Positions 1-7,922 of a DNA stretch of 44,399 nucleotides are shown here, one piece after another. Each line of letters begins with the position of its first letter. The stretch's first letter is position 1. The stretch comes from JAZBPO01 sp036351675 (GTDB taxonomy: Bacteria > Pseudomonadota > Gammaproteobacteria > Pseudomonadales > Azotimanducaceae), in the NCBI GenBank assembly GCA_036351675.1, contig JAZBPO010000073.1, forward strand, positions 1 through 44,399. The letters are read 5' to 3'. A model generated the notes under the pieces. The model ran no database searches. It saw only the letters and a list, made by a program, of their open reading frames with translations, and was not told the DNA's origin. The translations under genes were made by a program, and so were the position numbers.

Positions 1-132
1 CATGCGACGAGCACGAGCTGCGGCGGCAGCGAGAACGCCTCCGTGCGCGTGACCTTCGGCGAGGCGGCGCTGCAGTCCGCGCCGGCCGGCAACTACGCCG
101 ACACGCTCACCTTCCTCGTGGAGCCGAGCTGA
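1..132 (+). CDS. Spore coat U (SCPU) domain fimbrial subunit, C-terminal part only
   Basis: An open frame enters from the left edge and ends at TGA 130-132, leaving 43 residues. The tail has a Cys in the context STSCGG, then an alternating hydrophobic strand pattern ending YADTLTFLVEPS. It closely resembles the end of the next gene (STSCGG near its C-terminus, then YAGTLTLTVAPL), so the two are tandem paralogues. SCPU proteins are secreted beta-sandwich pilins or adhesins assembled by chaperone-usher machinery on the outer surface. Only the last strands are visible, so it cannot be told whether this protein has one or two domains. The gap to the next gene is 34 bases, which suggests one transcript. 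Confidence 0.75.
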   Translation, partial: HATSTSCGGSENASVRVTFGEAALQSAPAGNYADTLTFLVEPS

Positions 133-166
133 GGCGCTGGCGCCCCGGCGCCCGCGAGCCGCGACC

Positions 167-1144
167 ATGAGCCATCGGCGACGACACGGCACGAACGCGC
201 GCGGCGGAGTAATCCGCCGCATCGCGCGTTCGGCCGTGCTGCTGCTGGCCGTGGTCTCGACGAATGTCTCCGCGAGCCTCCTGATCGAGAACATCCCCGA
301 CATCGATCTGGGCACCTGGACGCCCGGCATGGGGCCGGTCTCGGTGACCCAGGACTTCTGCGTGGAGTCCAACTTCCTGTTCTTCGCGGCAGTCGACTGG
401 GCGGGTCGGCTCACGGATCTCTCCGGAGCGAGCACGGCCGGCCAGTTCCGCCTCGGAAACGCGTCCGGGACGAGCGCGGTCGGTTTCACGGCCCGGCTCG
501 TGGATCTCGTCACCAATGCCTCCGAGGAACTGCAGCCCGGCGTCCTCACGCCCATGGACCAGACCGGCGCCTTCCGGAACTGCCCGAACGGGATCAATGC
601 GCGACTCGAGTTCAGCTTCGAGGCCCGGGATCTCGAAGGTGCCGGCGCCGGGGCCTACGAGGGTGATTTCGAGTTCTACGCGTTCGGCCAGAACAATTTT
701 CCCCGGCCCCAGGACGGTACCGACACTTTCCGTCTGCGCATTCGCGTACCGGAGCTGGTGCAGGTCTCGGATCTCGACGACATCGCGCTCGGCGCCTACG
801 GCGGCTTCGGTGACCTGTCCGGTACGGACTCGGTGTGCGTCTATCGCAACGATGCAGCCGCCGCCTACGAAGTGCAGGCGCATGGTCAGGGCGCCGGCAA
901 TGCCTTCGTCCTCGAGCAGGGCGCGAGCAGCGTTCCCTTCGAGGTCGAGTTCGACGACGGGACGGGCTATGCCCCGCTGTCCGCCGGCGAAGCGCGCGCT
1001 GCGGGCGGTGCGGACAGCGCATCCACGAGTTGCGGCGGCGCGGCCAACGCCGCGTTGCGGGTCACGGTCCGCGAGACCGATCTCGCGTCCGCCGACGCCG
1101 GCGCCTACGCCGGCACGCTCACGCTGACCGTCGCCCCGCTCTGA
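167..1144 (+). CDS. Two-domain SCPU-type secreted fimbrial subunit
   Basis: 325 residues. A basic N-region with several Arg is followed by a hydrophobic stretch (about 21-36, AVLLLAVVSTNVSA), which reads as a Sec signal peptide. Two tandem beta-rich domains follow, roughly 37-190 and 191-325. Both begin with a strand leading to a (D)IxLG motif and both carry a Cys pair. The second domain matches the canonical SCPU pattern (GAYAGTLTLTV at the end); the first is more divergent. In archaic chaperone-usher pili a two-domain subunit is often the tip adhesin (known for CsuE), so a tip or adhesive role is inferred, not shown. The gene converges on the usher gene with an 18-base gap. The long N-region leaves the start slightly uncertain; no strong ribosome site precedes 167. 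Confidence 0.8.
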   Translation: MSHRRRHGTNARGGVIRRIARSAVLLLAVVSTNVSASLLIENIPDIDLGTWTPGMGPVSVTQDFCVESNFLFFAAVDWAGRLTDLSGASTAGQFRLGNASGTSAVGFTARLVDLVTNASEELQPGVLTPMDQTGAFRNCPNGINARLEFSFEARDLEGAGAGAYEGDFEFYAFGQNNFPRPQDGTDTFRLRIRVPELVQVSDLDDIALGAYGGFGDLSGTDSVCVYRNDAAAAYEVQAHGQGAGNAFVLEQGASSVPFEVEFDDGTGYAPLSAGEARAAGGADSASTSCGGAANAALRVTVRETDLASADAGAYAGTLTLTVAPL

Positions 1145-1162
1145 CCGATCACCGCTGGAGGC

Positions 1163-3598
1163 TCAGTCGCAGCGCCGGCTGCCGACTCGATAGATCCCCC
1201 GGCGGGGCGTGAGCGTCTGCAGGTCGACGTCGACGCTACAGGTGCGTCCCGACCGGTCCTCGACCTCCAGCCTGATCGCCTGATCCGGACGTTCCGGCTT
1301 CAGCACCTGGGCCTGGAAGAGACCGGCGGTCTCCGTCATGGCGAAGCCGTAGGCGCCGTCGATACGAGCGTTCTCGACAGGCGAGCCGTCGGCGTCGAGG
1401 ATGCGGCCGAACAGCACGACGACCTCGGCGACTTCCCACTCGAGGCGCACGACGTTGCCGGGATAGAGCGTGATGGTCCGCTCCCGGTTCTCCCAGGCGA
1501 GCAGCGCGTCGCCCACCGGTCGCAGCCTCACCTCGTAGCTTTCCCAGGGTCTGAGGTGGATCGGCGTCACGGTCCCGGCCCGAGCGGTGCCCTGCGGGAA
1601 GCCGTCGACCAGGACCTCGAAGCGAGCGTCCGGGACGTCACCCGCGATGGCGATGAGCGCCGCGGCGCGGGAACGGTCGCGGCCGCCCACGGAAACGCTT
1701 CGCCCGTCCGACAGCAGCGAGGTGTTCAGGCGTCCCGTCCAGGTCGTGCGACCAGCGCCGTCGAAGTCACGATCGACCTGGCCGGCGACCACGCCGCTGC
1801 GTCCCTCGAGCAGGGCGTCGGCGCCGAGGCGATTCTCCGTGTTCCCCGTGATGCCGGACATGCCGAGCCGCACCAGGTCGTTGCGGCTGCGAGCGCGTTC
1901 CCAGGAAAGGCGGCCGCGCGCCTGCGGACCGAACTCGCTCGCGCCGCCCTGTTCGTCGTAGCGCAGGCCCGGCTCCAGGTCGCCGAAGAACCCCCGGCCG
2001 CGGAAGTCGTACTGGATGCTCGAGAAGCCGAACCAGTCGCCGTCCTGTCGGCCCACGTCGAAGGAGAGCCGGAAGCCGGAGGCTCGCCCGCGGCTCGCGT
2101 AGCGGTCGTAGGTGATCCCCTGGCTGGAAGTCGAGTCTCCGCCGCGTTCGTCGTAGCGCGCGTTGAGGGCGAGACGACCGCCCGCGAATCCCGTGGAGAG
2201 ATTGAGTCCGACCTGCTCGAGGCGTGATCCGAGCAGCGGGTCCACGGCGGTCTCGCCGAGGCCCCGCACCACGCGCCAGTCGAGGGTGGCGGCTACCGTT
2301 CCCGCGCGCAGGCGGCCGAAGCCGGCGGCGCCGTGGGTGCCTCCGTTGCCCGCGAACACGGAAGCCTGCGCCTCGGTGAAGCGGTCGATGCGATAGAGAC
2401 CCAGCTCGCCGATGGTCGAGCCGGCCGTCGCGGATGCCCCCACGTCGATGCCCATGGCTGCGGTGAAGCGACGCGTATAGCTGACGCGTCCGAACCACTC
2501 GCCGGTGTCCTCGGGCAGCACCTCTTCCGTCGTGCGGTCGACGGTCCTGCCGAACTCGACGCTCCACAGGGGCTGGTCCTGGGGTGGGATGCGGGTCGTC
2601 TTGACGAAGAACCGACGCTCGATGCGCTCCCGGCCGCCGATCTCGCGGATGCGCAGCACGACTTCGTAGGCGCCCTCGGGCAGGGTGCTCGTGTCGAGGA
2701 TCTGGTTGCCCGCCTCGTAGGCGCCGGAGCCCAGCAGGCGGCCGTCCTGGAGAATCTCCACGCGCGAGCGTTCCGGCAGGAACACGGCGAGCGGCGAGCC
2801 GTTGGAGAAGGCGCGATCGGCGCGAGTCTGCAGCGAGCTGCCGAGGCGCAGACCCAGGAGGTCCCGATCGGCGACGAAGCCGAGGGACTGGCCCCGGGTC
2901 CGGAAGAGTCCGCCCTGGGCGGACCGACCGCGATACTCGCGGCGGAGCATGAGCGCGTCCACGTTGAGCTCGTTGCCGTCGTTGAGGGCACCTTCCATCT
3001 GCAGGTGCGTCTCGCCCCAGGAGAGCGAAGTGACGCTCTGCACGGTCATGGCGTCTTCGCCGTCGTCCGCGCCGGAGTAGGCGGCGGAGACGTTCTGGAG
3101 AACGGAGAAGCGCGCATCGGAGGCCGGCAGGAAGCGATCGATCTCCGGGCGGCTGGTCTCGATCTCCGACGGTGCGAGAAAGAGCTCTGCCCGGAAACGG
3201 GATGCGTCGAAGACGACGCCGGCGATCTCCGGTTCGAGGCGGCCGCAGTCCTCGCTGACGGTCCGGCCGCAGAGCAGTGCCGCGTGCGTCGGCAGGTCGC
3301 CCGTGAGTGCATCGGCGACGCGGGCCGGATCGATCAGGTCCGGAATGCGGGTGACGATCGCGAGGGGGTCATCGAAGCGCAGGTCGTCGACGTCGTAGCT
3401 CGCTCTCGCCGACGCGAGAAAGCGGCCGGCGTAGTAGACGTCGACGATCGTCTCCTGGCGCTGGAAGAATGCCTCGAAGCCAGGCGGTGGCTCGTCGGCG
3501 ACGCGTATCGCCGGCGCATCCGGGCCCGCGGCCGCCTGTCGGCCGATCAGTGCGGCCGCAGCCAGCAGCGGCAGGCCGAGGAGCCTGCGCGATGTCAT
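1163..3598 (-). CDS. Fimbrial outer-membrane usher, TcfC/CooC-like
   Basis: 811 residues, with a signal peptide of about 24 residues. It forms the outer-membrane pore through which chaperone-bound pilins are exported and polymerised. A Cys pair (110, 118) lies in the N-terminal periplasmic part. Residues about 268-334 (from SPLAVFLPERS to RRFFVKT) look like the E-set-like domain typical of TcfC/CooC (CS1/alpha type) ushers. A long run of alternating polar/aromatic strands follows (barrel). The C-terminal part, from the segment LYPGNVVRLEWEV onward, matches the CS1-type usher tail and ends with Cys 787 and Cys 810. The ATG lies one base after the chaperone stop, so the two are cotranscribed and probably translationally coupled. 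Family recognition is from motifs only; the exact usher clade should be checked because the adjacent pilins are of SCPU type. Confidence 0.85.
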   Translation of the reverse strand: MTSRRLLGLPLLAAAALIGRQAAAGPDAPAIRVADEPPPGFEAFFQRQETIVDVYYAGRFLASARASYDVDDLRFDDPLAIVTRIPDLIDPARVADALTGDLPTHAALLCGRTVSEDCGRLEPEIAGVVFDASRFRAELFLAPSEIETSRPEIDRFLPASDARFSVLQNVSAAYSGADDGEDAMTVQSVTSLSWGETHLQMEGALNDGNELNVDALMLRREYRGRSAQGGLFRTRGQSLGFVADRDLLGLRLGSSLQTRADRAFSNGSPLAVFLPERSRVEILQDGRLLGSGAYEAGNQILDTSTLPEGAYEVVLRIREIGGRERIERRFFVKTTRIPPQDQPLWSVEFGRTVDRTTEEVLPEDTGEWFGRVSYTRRFTAAMGIDVGASATAGSTIGELGLYRIDRFTEAQASVFAGNGGTHGAAGFGRLRAGTVAATLDWRVVRGLGETAVDPLLGSRLEQVGLNLSTGFAGGRLALNARYDERGGDSTSSQGITYDRYASRGRASGFRLSFDVGRQDGDWFGFSSIQYDFRGRGFFGDLEPGLRYDEQGGASEFGPQARGRLSWERARSRNDLVRLGMSGITGNTENRLGADALLEGRSGVVAGQVDRDFDGAGRTTWTGRLNTSLLSDGRSVSVGGRDRSRAAALIAIAGDVPDARFEVLVDGFPQGTARAGTVTPIHLRPWESYEVRLRPVGDALLAWENRERTITLYPGNVVRLEWEVAEVVVLFGRILDADGSPVENARIDGAYGFAMTETAGLFQAQVLKPERPDQAIRLEVEDRSGRTCSVDVDLQTLTPRRGIYRVGSRRCD

Positions 3599-3599
3599 C

Positions 3600-4328
3600 T
3601 CAGTCGAACCGGCGACGTGCGTTCGAGTTGCCGATCGCCGCGGTCATCTCCACGGGTGCGTCCCGCGGCAGCTCGAGCGTCCAGACGTTGCCCGCGTAGA
3701 GCCGCCGCGCCCCGGGGACGTCCACGCAGTCGGTCTCCGATGCGGCATCGACGCACTGACGACCGTTGTAGAGCAGGACGTTGCTGTTGCCCTCGTTGCG
3801 GAAGGCGATGGTTCGACCCTCGCGTACCCACTGCAGATCGGGCTCCGGGTCCAGCGGGCGCTGGATCACCAGGAGCTGGTAGGCGACGACCACCTTCACG
3901 GCCGACTGGTCTGCCTCCAGTGGCGGTACGACGGGGCGTACGTTGATGCGATAGATGCGGTCGGTCTCGGCCGGGTCCTCCAGGAGCACGACGCGCAGGA
4001 GCTGGCGACCGCCGGGCGGAAGCACGGCGCGGGCCGGGGTCACGAGGACGCCCGCGGCGTCAGGGTCCGTCACCGGCGTCCGCGCCTCGGCCTCCGTCCC
4101 CGGCTCCGACACGAGGAGGATCTCGGTCGCCAGGTAGAGCGTTTCCTCACCGGTATTGCGCACCTCCACGTCCTGGGTCGGACGCGCATCCGCGTCGAAC
4201 ACCAGGATCGATCGGTCGAGCTGCATCTCGGCAGCGGCCGGACCGCTCCAGGCGAGGAGCACGAATGCGCAGAGTGCGGCTGCGCGACGCATCGCCGGGT
4301 TCCGCCGCGCAAGGGTGCTTCCCGCCAT
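3600..4328 (-). CDS. Periplasmic pilus-assembly chaperone (PapD-like)
   Basis: 242 residues. The signal peptide runs to about residue 34 (hydrophobic core then GPAAA). The mature protein starts with a short strand (MQLDRSILVFD), then the motif TQDVEVRNTGEETLYL, typical of the first immunoglobulin domain of PapD-family chaperones. The hydrophobic strand VKVVVAYQLLVIQRP (G1 position) would donate to pilin subunits. A second, smaller domain contains two Cys in LYNGRQC and SETDC. The start at 4328 is preferred over an internal Met at 4292 because GGAGAG sits just upstream of it. It caps and folds the SCPU subunits in the periplasm and hands them to the usher encoded directly downstream. Confidence 0.85.
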   Translation of the reverse strand: MAGSTLARRNPAMRRAAALCAFVLLAWSGPAAAEMQLDRSILVFDADARPTQDVEVRNTGEETLYLATEILLVSEPGTEAEARTPVTDPDAAGVLVTPARAVLPPGGRQLLRVVLLEDPAETDRIYRINVRPVVPPLEADQSAVKVVVAYQLLVIQRPLDPEPDLQWVREGRTIAFRNEGNSNVLLYNGRQCVDAASETDCVDVPGARRLYAGNVWTLELPRDAPVEMTAAIGNSNARRRFD

Positions 4329-4567
4329 GATCGCTCTCCAGAGATTTCACGCGTCGGCGAGTCGGCGCCTCGCCCTGCTCCTCGGCCGGCGATTCTAGCG
4401 CGCAGGCGTCATGCCGGCGGTGCCGACGGGGCCGTGCGGATCTGTCGATGGTGGTTCTGGCCGGACGAGCGGTTCATGACGCGGGGGCTTCGGGTCGTGC
4501 GGGAGCGATGGCTGCCGGAGCGGTCGGCTCTCGGCTCTCGGGGGCCGGAGGGGGATACCGCTGCTGT

Positions 4568-4882
4568 TCAGACCGGGGTCACGAGGACCATCCGAGTCTC
4601 CCGGGCCGTCTCGACGCCTTCGAAGGATGCCGTCGTCGGGCCGCCGCAGACGGGCAGCGACTGACCGCTTTCGGTGAGGACGGTGAGGGTGCCGGCGGCG
4701 CTGTTCATCGGCTGTGCGCAGGCATGGCCCGATTGCTGGCGGACCTCGACGCGCGGCGGGATGCTCAGGAACACGCCGGCGTGGCCGGAGGCGCTGGCGG
4801 CAGGATCGGCGGCCGCATCGGCGCTGCCGAAGCCAGCGACGAAGAGGAGTGCCAGAGCGAGTGCGCTACCTGCTGCCTTCAT
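4568..4882 (-). CDS. Small secreted protein upstream of the chaperone, function unknown
   Basis: 104 residues. A clear signal peptide (MKAAGSALALALLFVAGFGSADA) is followed by about 80 residues with two Cys (HACAQP and LPVCGG) that could form one disulfide, and strand-like stretches (GVFLSIPPRVEVRQ, TRMVLVTPV). It precedes the chaperone gene by 239 bases on the same strand, so it may be a minor or structural subunit, or an accessory of the fimbrial locus. I do not recognise the family. The composition, signal sequence and position make it a believable gene, but a pilin role is only inferred from location. Confidence 0.65.
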   Translation of the reverse strand: MKAAGSALALALLFVAGFGSADAAADPAASASGHAGVFLSIPPRVEVRQQSGHACAQPMNSAAGTLTVLTESGQSLPVCGGPTTASFEGVETARETRMVLVTPV

Positions 4883-4971
4883 GATGATCCGTCCTGCCGC
4901 GTGCTGCGTTGGACAGGATCATCGTGTCGGGGTGGTTCCGATGCAATCGATATCCCCGTGCGCGTGTCCAG

Positions 4972-5022
4972 GTGACGTCACAAGAGCACGAATGCACGTT
5001 TCGACCGTTCACCCACGTGCAT
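4972..5022. repeat. Palindrome GTGACGTCAC and inverted repeat ATGCACGT...ACGTGCAT
   Basis: Between the ntrC stop (5051) and the small secreted protein start (4882) lie a perfect 10-base palindrome at 4972-4981 and an 8-base inverted repeat, 4992-4999 with 5015-5022, separated by 15 bases. They could be an operator for the fimbrial transcript or a weak hairpin after ntrC. There is no T-run on the - strand side, so an intrinsic terminator is not supported. Confidence 0.35.
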
Positions 5023-5050
5023 CGACCACTCGTCGCGGCCGCTGCGCGAT

Positions 5051-6556
5051 TCAATCGGTTCTGGCGGTGCCCGCATCTTCGGAGTCGGCTTCGACCGCGT
5101 CGGTCCCGGAGCGCTCGCCGTCGGCATCGTCGTCCGTGTCACCGATGCCCATGCCGAGTTCCTTGATCTTGCGCGTGAGCGTGTTGCGCCCCCAGCCGAG
5201 GAGTTCGGATGCGTCCCGGCGTCGCCCGCCCGTGTGCTTGAGTGCGATCTCGATGAGGATGCGCTCGAACTTCGGTACCGCGACGTCGAGCAGGGGGGTG
5301 CTGGCGTCCTGGCGGAAACGTGCCAGTTCCTGGTCGGCCCAGTTGCGCAGGGCCTGTTCCCAGTTGGTGGTCTGCTGCGCGGCTGCATCGACGCGACGCA
5401 GTTCCGGTGGCAGGTCGCCGACGTGGATCTCGCGACCGGATGCCATCACGGTCAGCCAGCGACAGGTGTTCTCCAGCTGACGCACGTTGCCGGGCCAGTC
5501 CAGGTTCGACAGGTACTCCTCGGTCTCCGGTCGCAGCACCTTGGGCTCACCGCCCAGTTCCTGCGCCGCCATGGCGAGGAAATGCCGCGCCAGCAGCGGG
5601 ATGTCGATGCGCCGATCGGAGAGTTTCGGCAGATGCACGCGGATCACGTTGAGGCGGTGGAAGAGGTCCTCGCGGAAGCGACCGGCGACGACGAGGTCCT
5701 CGAGGTCCTGGTGCGTCGCGGCGATGATGCGCACGTCCACCTTGATCGGCGCGTGGCCGCCGACCCGGTAGAACTCGCCGTCGGCGAGTACGCGCAGCAG
5801 GCGCGTCTGCGTCGCTGCGGGCATGTCGCCGATCTCGTCGAGGAACAGCGTGCCACCGTCGGCCTGCTCGAAGCGGCCCTGGCGCTGGGCCGCGGCGCCC
5901 GTGAAGGCCCCCTTTTCGTGGCCGAAGAGCTCCGACTCGATCAGCTCGTGCGGGATCGCTGCCATGTTCAGCGCGATGAAGGGCTGGCCCGTGCGGGGCG
6001 AGTGGCGATGCAGGGCGCGCGCCACGAGCTCCTTGCCCGTGCCTGATTCGCCGTTGATCAGCACCGTGATGTTCGAGTTGGAGAGCCTGCCGATCGCGCG
6101 GAAGACCTCCTGCATGGCCGGCGCCTGGCCGATGATCTCCGTCGGCGCCGGTTCCTCCTCGACCTCGTGCGTCGCCCGCTGTTCGCGGGCGTGGGCGATG
6201 GCCCGTTTCACGACGGCGACGGCGTCGTCGACGTCGAAGGGCTTCGGCAGGTACTCGAAGGCGCCGGATTGATAGGAGGAGACGGCGCTCTCGAGGTCCG
6301 AGTGCGCCGTCATGATGATCACCGGTATGTCGGGCCGCTCCGTATGCAGACGCTCCAGCAGTTCGAGGCCGTCGATGCCCGGCATGCGGATGTCGCTGAC
6401 GATCGCGTCCGGCGCCTCCGAGCGCAGGCGCGAGAGCGCCGCCGTGCCGCTCTCGAACACCTGGGGGGCGATGCCTTCCTGCTCGAGTGCCTTCTCCAGC
6501 ACCCAGCGGATCGAGCGATCGTCGTCGATCACCCAGACGCGGTCACTTTGCTTCAT
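5051..6556 (-). CDS. ntrC: Nitrogen regulation response regulator NtrC
   Basis: 501 residues from the ATG at 6556. This start gives a normal NtrC N-terminus (MKQSDRVWVIDDD); the frame stays open 30 codons upstream but that segment overlaps ntrB. Receiver domain: acidic pocket D11/D12, phosphoacceptor D55 (SDIRMPG), K105. The sigma-54 AAA+ domain shows Walker A GESGTGKE (169-176), the sigma-54 contact loop GAFTGA (216-221) and Walker B LFLDE (237-241). The C-terminus has a Fis-type helix-turn-helix (RRDASELLGWGRNTLTRK). When phosphorylated by NtrB under nitrogen limitation it activates sigma-54 promoters such as glnA. Its start overlaps the end of ntrB by 14 bases, so the pair is cotranscribed. 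Confidence 0.96.
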   Translation of the reverse strand: MKQSDRVWVIDDDRSIRWVLEKALEQEGIAPQVFESGTAALSRLRSEAPDAIVSDIRMPGIDGLELLERLHTERPDIPVIIMTAHSDLESAVSSYQSGAFEYLPKPFDVDDAVAVVKRAIAHAREQRATHEVEEEPAPTEIIGQAPAMQEVFRAIGRLSNSNITVLINGESGTGKELVARALHRHSPRTGQPFIALNMAAIPHELIESELFGHEKGAFTGAAAQRQGRFEQADGGTLFLDEIGDMPAATQTRLLRVLADGEFYRVGGHAPIKVDVRIIAATHQDLEDLVVAGRFREDLFHRLNVIRVHLPKLSDRRIDIPLLARHFLAMAAQELGGEPKVLRPETEEYLSNLDWPGNVRQLENTCRWLTVMASGREIHVGDLPPELRRVDAAAQQTTNWEQALRNWADQELARFRQDASTPLLDVAVPKFERILIEIALKHTGGRRRDASELLGWGRNTLTRKIKELGMGIGDTDDDADGERSGTDAVEADSEDAGTARTD

Positions 6557-7628
6557 CGACAGCCTCCGTGATGCCTGCCTCGAGCGGCAGCAGGAAGGTG
6601 AATCGGGTCTCGCCCGGTTGTGAGGCGCATTCGATGAGGCCCCCATGCTGGGAAATGATGGACTGGGCGATGGACAGGCCCAGCCCCGTGCCCTCGGGTC
6701 GCCCCGAGATCATCGGGTAGAAGAGCCGCTCCTGCAGTTCCGCGGGCACGCCGGGCCCGTTGTCCACCACGTCGAGCCTGATCACCAGGCGGTGCCGCGC
6801 GCTGCCGATGGTGAACTGGCGCACTGCCCGCGACCGCAGCGTGATGCGCGCGTCGGGGGTGTCCTCGAGCGCCTGCACGGCGTTGCGCATCACGTTCAGC
6901 AGTGCCTGCACGAGCTGTTCGTGATCGCAGACGAGTTCCGGTATGGAGGGGTCGTAGTCGCGTTCGAACTGCACGCGCCCGGGGTGTTCGGCTTCCAGCA
7001 GCGTGCGCACGCGTTCCAGGACGAGGTGGACGTTGACGCTCGACCACTGCGGCATGCGGTTGGGCCCCAGCATGCGGTCGACGAGATTCCGGAGCCGGTC
7101 CGCCTCCTCGATGATGACGTTGGTGTAGTCCTGGAGCCCCGGCGCCTCGAGCTCGCGGGAGAGGAGCTGCGCCGCGCCGCGGATGCCGCCGAGCGGGTTC
7201 TTGATCTCGTGGGCGAGGCCGCGGACGAGGTCGCGCGTCGTCTGCTGGACGGTGAGCTGCGCCGCTTCCTTGTTGATGCGCAGCAGCCGGTCGAGGGGCT
7301 GCAACTCCATGAGCAGTCCCCGGAATTCGGGGATGCTCACGGGCGTCACCGTGAGATCGACGGCCAGGGTCTGACCCGTGGCAGCGACCGTGAGCTCCGC
7401 CTGGCGTTTGGTGAAGGACTGCTCGAGGGAGAGGGCGTCGGTCAGCTGCGCCGGAAACTCGTCGCCGTCGCGGATCACGGAGAGCACCGGGTCTCCGCGT
7501 GAGCGGGTCATGCTGGTCGCGAGCAGGAACTCGGCGGACTGGTTCAGATAGCTGACGCACAGCTCATGGTCGACCAGCACCACGGCTGTCGCCTGGTGAT
7601 CCAGTATGTGCTGTTGAAGGGCGTCCAT
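6543..7628 (-). CDS. ntrB: Nitrogen regulation sensor histidine kinase NtrB
   Basis: 361 residues from the ATG at 7628 (MDALQQHILDHQATAVVLVD). A longer frame reaches 7838, but the short start gives the family's usual length and lies downstream of a sigma-54 promoter match at 7705-7720. An N-terminal PAS-like domain (about 5-115) precedes the H-box with phosphoacceptor H140 in GLAHEIKNPLGG. The ATP-binding lid contains the N-box (NVMRNAVQAL), DNGPG and GTGLGLS motifs. There is no membrane segment, as expected for this cytoplasmic kinase controlled by the PII protein. It phosphorylates or dephosphorylates NtrC according to nitrogen status. Confidence 0.94.
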   Translation of the reverse strand: MDALQQHILDHQATAVVLVDHELCVSYLNQSAEFLLATSMTRSRGDPVLSVIRDGDEFPAQLTDALSLEQSFTKRQAELTVAATGQTLAVDLTVTPVSIPEFRGLLMELQPLDRLLRINKEAAQLTVQQTTRDLVRGLAHEIKNPLGGIRGAAQLLSRELEAPGLQDYTNVIIEEADRLRNLVDRMLGPNRMPQWSSVNVHLVLERVRTLLEAEHPGRVQFERDYDPSIPELVCDHEQLVQALLNVMRNAVQALEDTPDARITLRSRAVRQFTIGSARHRLVIRLDVVDNGPGVPAELQERLFYPMISGRPEGTGLGLSIAQSIISQHGGLIECASQPGETRFTFLLPLEAGITEAVDEAK

Positions 7629-7704
7629 GCTGATCTGCTCGTTCGACGGGACCGCGTCGGGTGTGTCTCGATGATCCGCCCGGCGGCGGCTGAGCGTTGG
7701 CAAA

Positions 7705-7720
7705 TGCAATTTCCGAACCA
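7705..7720 (-). promoter_or_regulatory. Sigma-54 promoter upstream of ntrB
   Basis: Read on the - strand the site is TGGTTCGGAAATTGCA. The GG (-24) and GC (-12) dinucleotides have the required spacing of ten bases, and TTGCA is a perfect -12 element; the -24 element has TGG and C but lacks CA. The predicted transcription start is near 7694, leaving about 66 bases of leader before the ntrB ATG at 7628. Two NtrC-like sites lie upstream at 7849 and 7893. Confidence 0.5.
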
Positions 7721-7848
7721 GTGACCGGACCCATTGCATCCCGATGGCGCACGCACGGCCTAGACGATGAGTGCATGTGCTCACTTCTTCTGCGGGCCAG
7801 GCTATGACTGAGCCAGCTCCCGCTCCGGAGGCGGCCATGAAGGGCAGG

Positions 7849-7865
7849 TGCTTGATCGTGGTGCG
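7849..7865. promoter_or_regulatory. Candidate NtrC binding site (proximal) upstream of ntrB
   Basis: The 17-mer TGCTTGATCGTGGTGCG keeps the right half of the NtrC consensus TGCACCA-N3-TGGTGCA almost intact (TGGTGC) and TGC plus the central A of the left half. Its centre is about 163 bases upstream of the predicted sigma-54 start. Its centre-to-centre distance of 44 bases to the next site is close to four helical turns. Confidence 0.4.
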
Positions 7866-7892
7866 ACCAGCATAGGCCTTCCCGTCATGCGG

Positions 7893-7909
7893 TGCACGGT
7901 GCTGGTGCG
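7893..7909. promoter_or_regulatory. Candidate NtrC binding site (distal) upstream of ntrB
   Basis: The 17-mer TGCACGGTGCTGGTGCG matches five of six left-half and five of six right-half positions of the NtrC dyad (TGCAC...TGGTGC), the better of the two. It sits just after the stop of the DUF4124 gene, about 207 bases upstream of the predicted ntrB start, within normal enhancer range. Confidence 0.45.
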
Positions 7910-7922
7910 AGGGTGGTCCCCG

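Noticed and set aside
2333..3946. A 537-codon open frame on the + strand opposite the usher and chaperone
   Set aside because: It is antisense to two well-supported genes, has no domain pattern, and its His/Glu/Arg/Gln-rich composition is what high-GC codon bias gives on the opposite strand.
4941..4958. A sigma-54-like element in front of the small secreted protein (GG and GC at the right spacing, TTGCA present)
   Set aside because: The -24 half does not match TGGCAC beyond GG, and there is no nearby NtrC-like dyad.
6557..6646. N-terminal extension of ntrC to 6646
   Set aside because: It would overlap ntrB by over 100 bases and adds residues unlike any receiver domain.
7629..7838. N-terminal extension of ntrB to 7838
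   Set aside because: The extension is unlike NtrB, has no better ribosome site, and would run across the predicted sigma-54 promoter.
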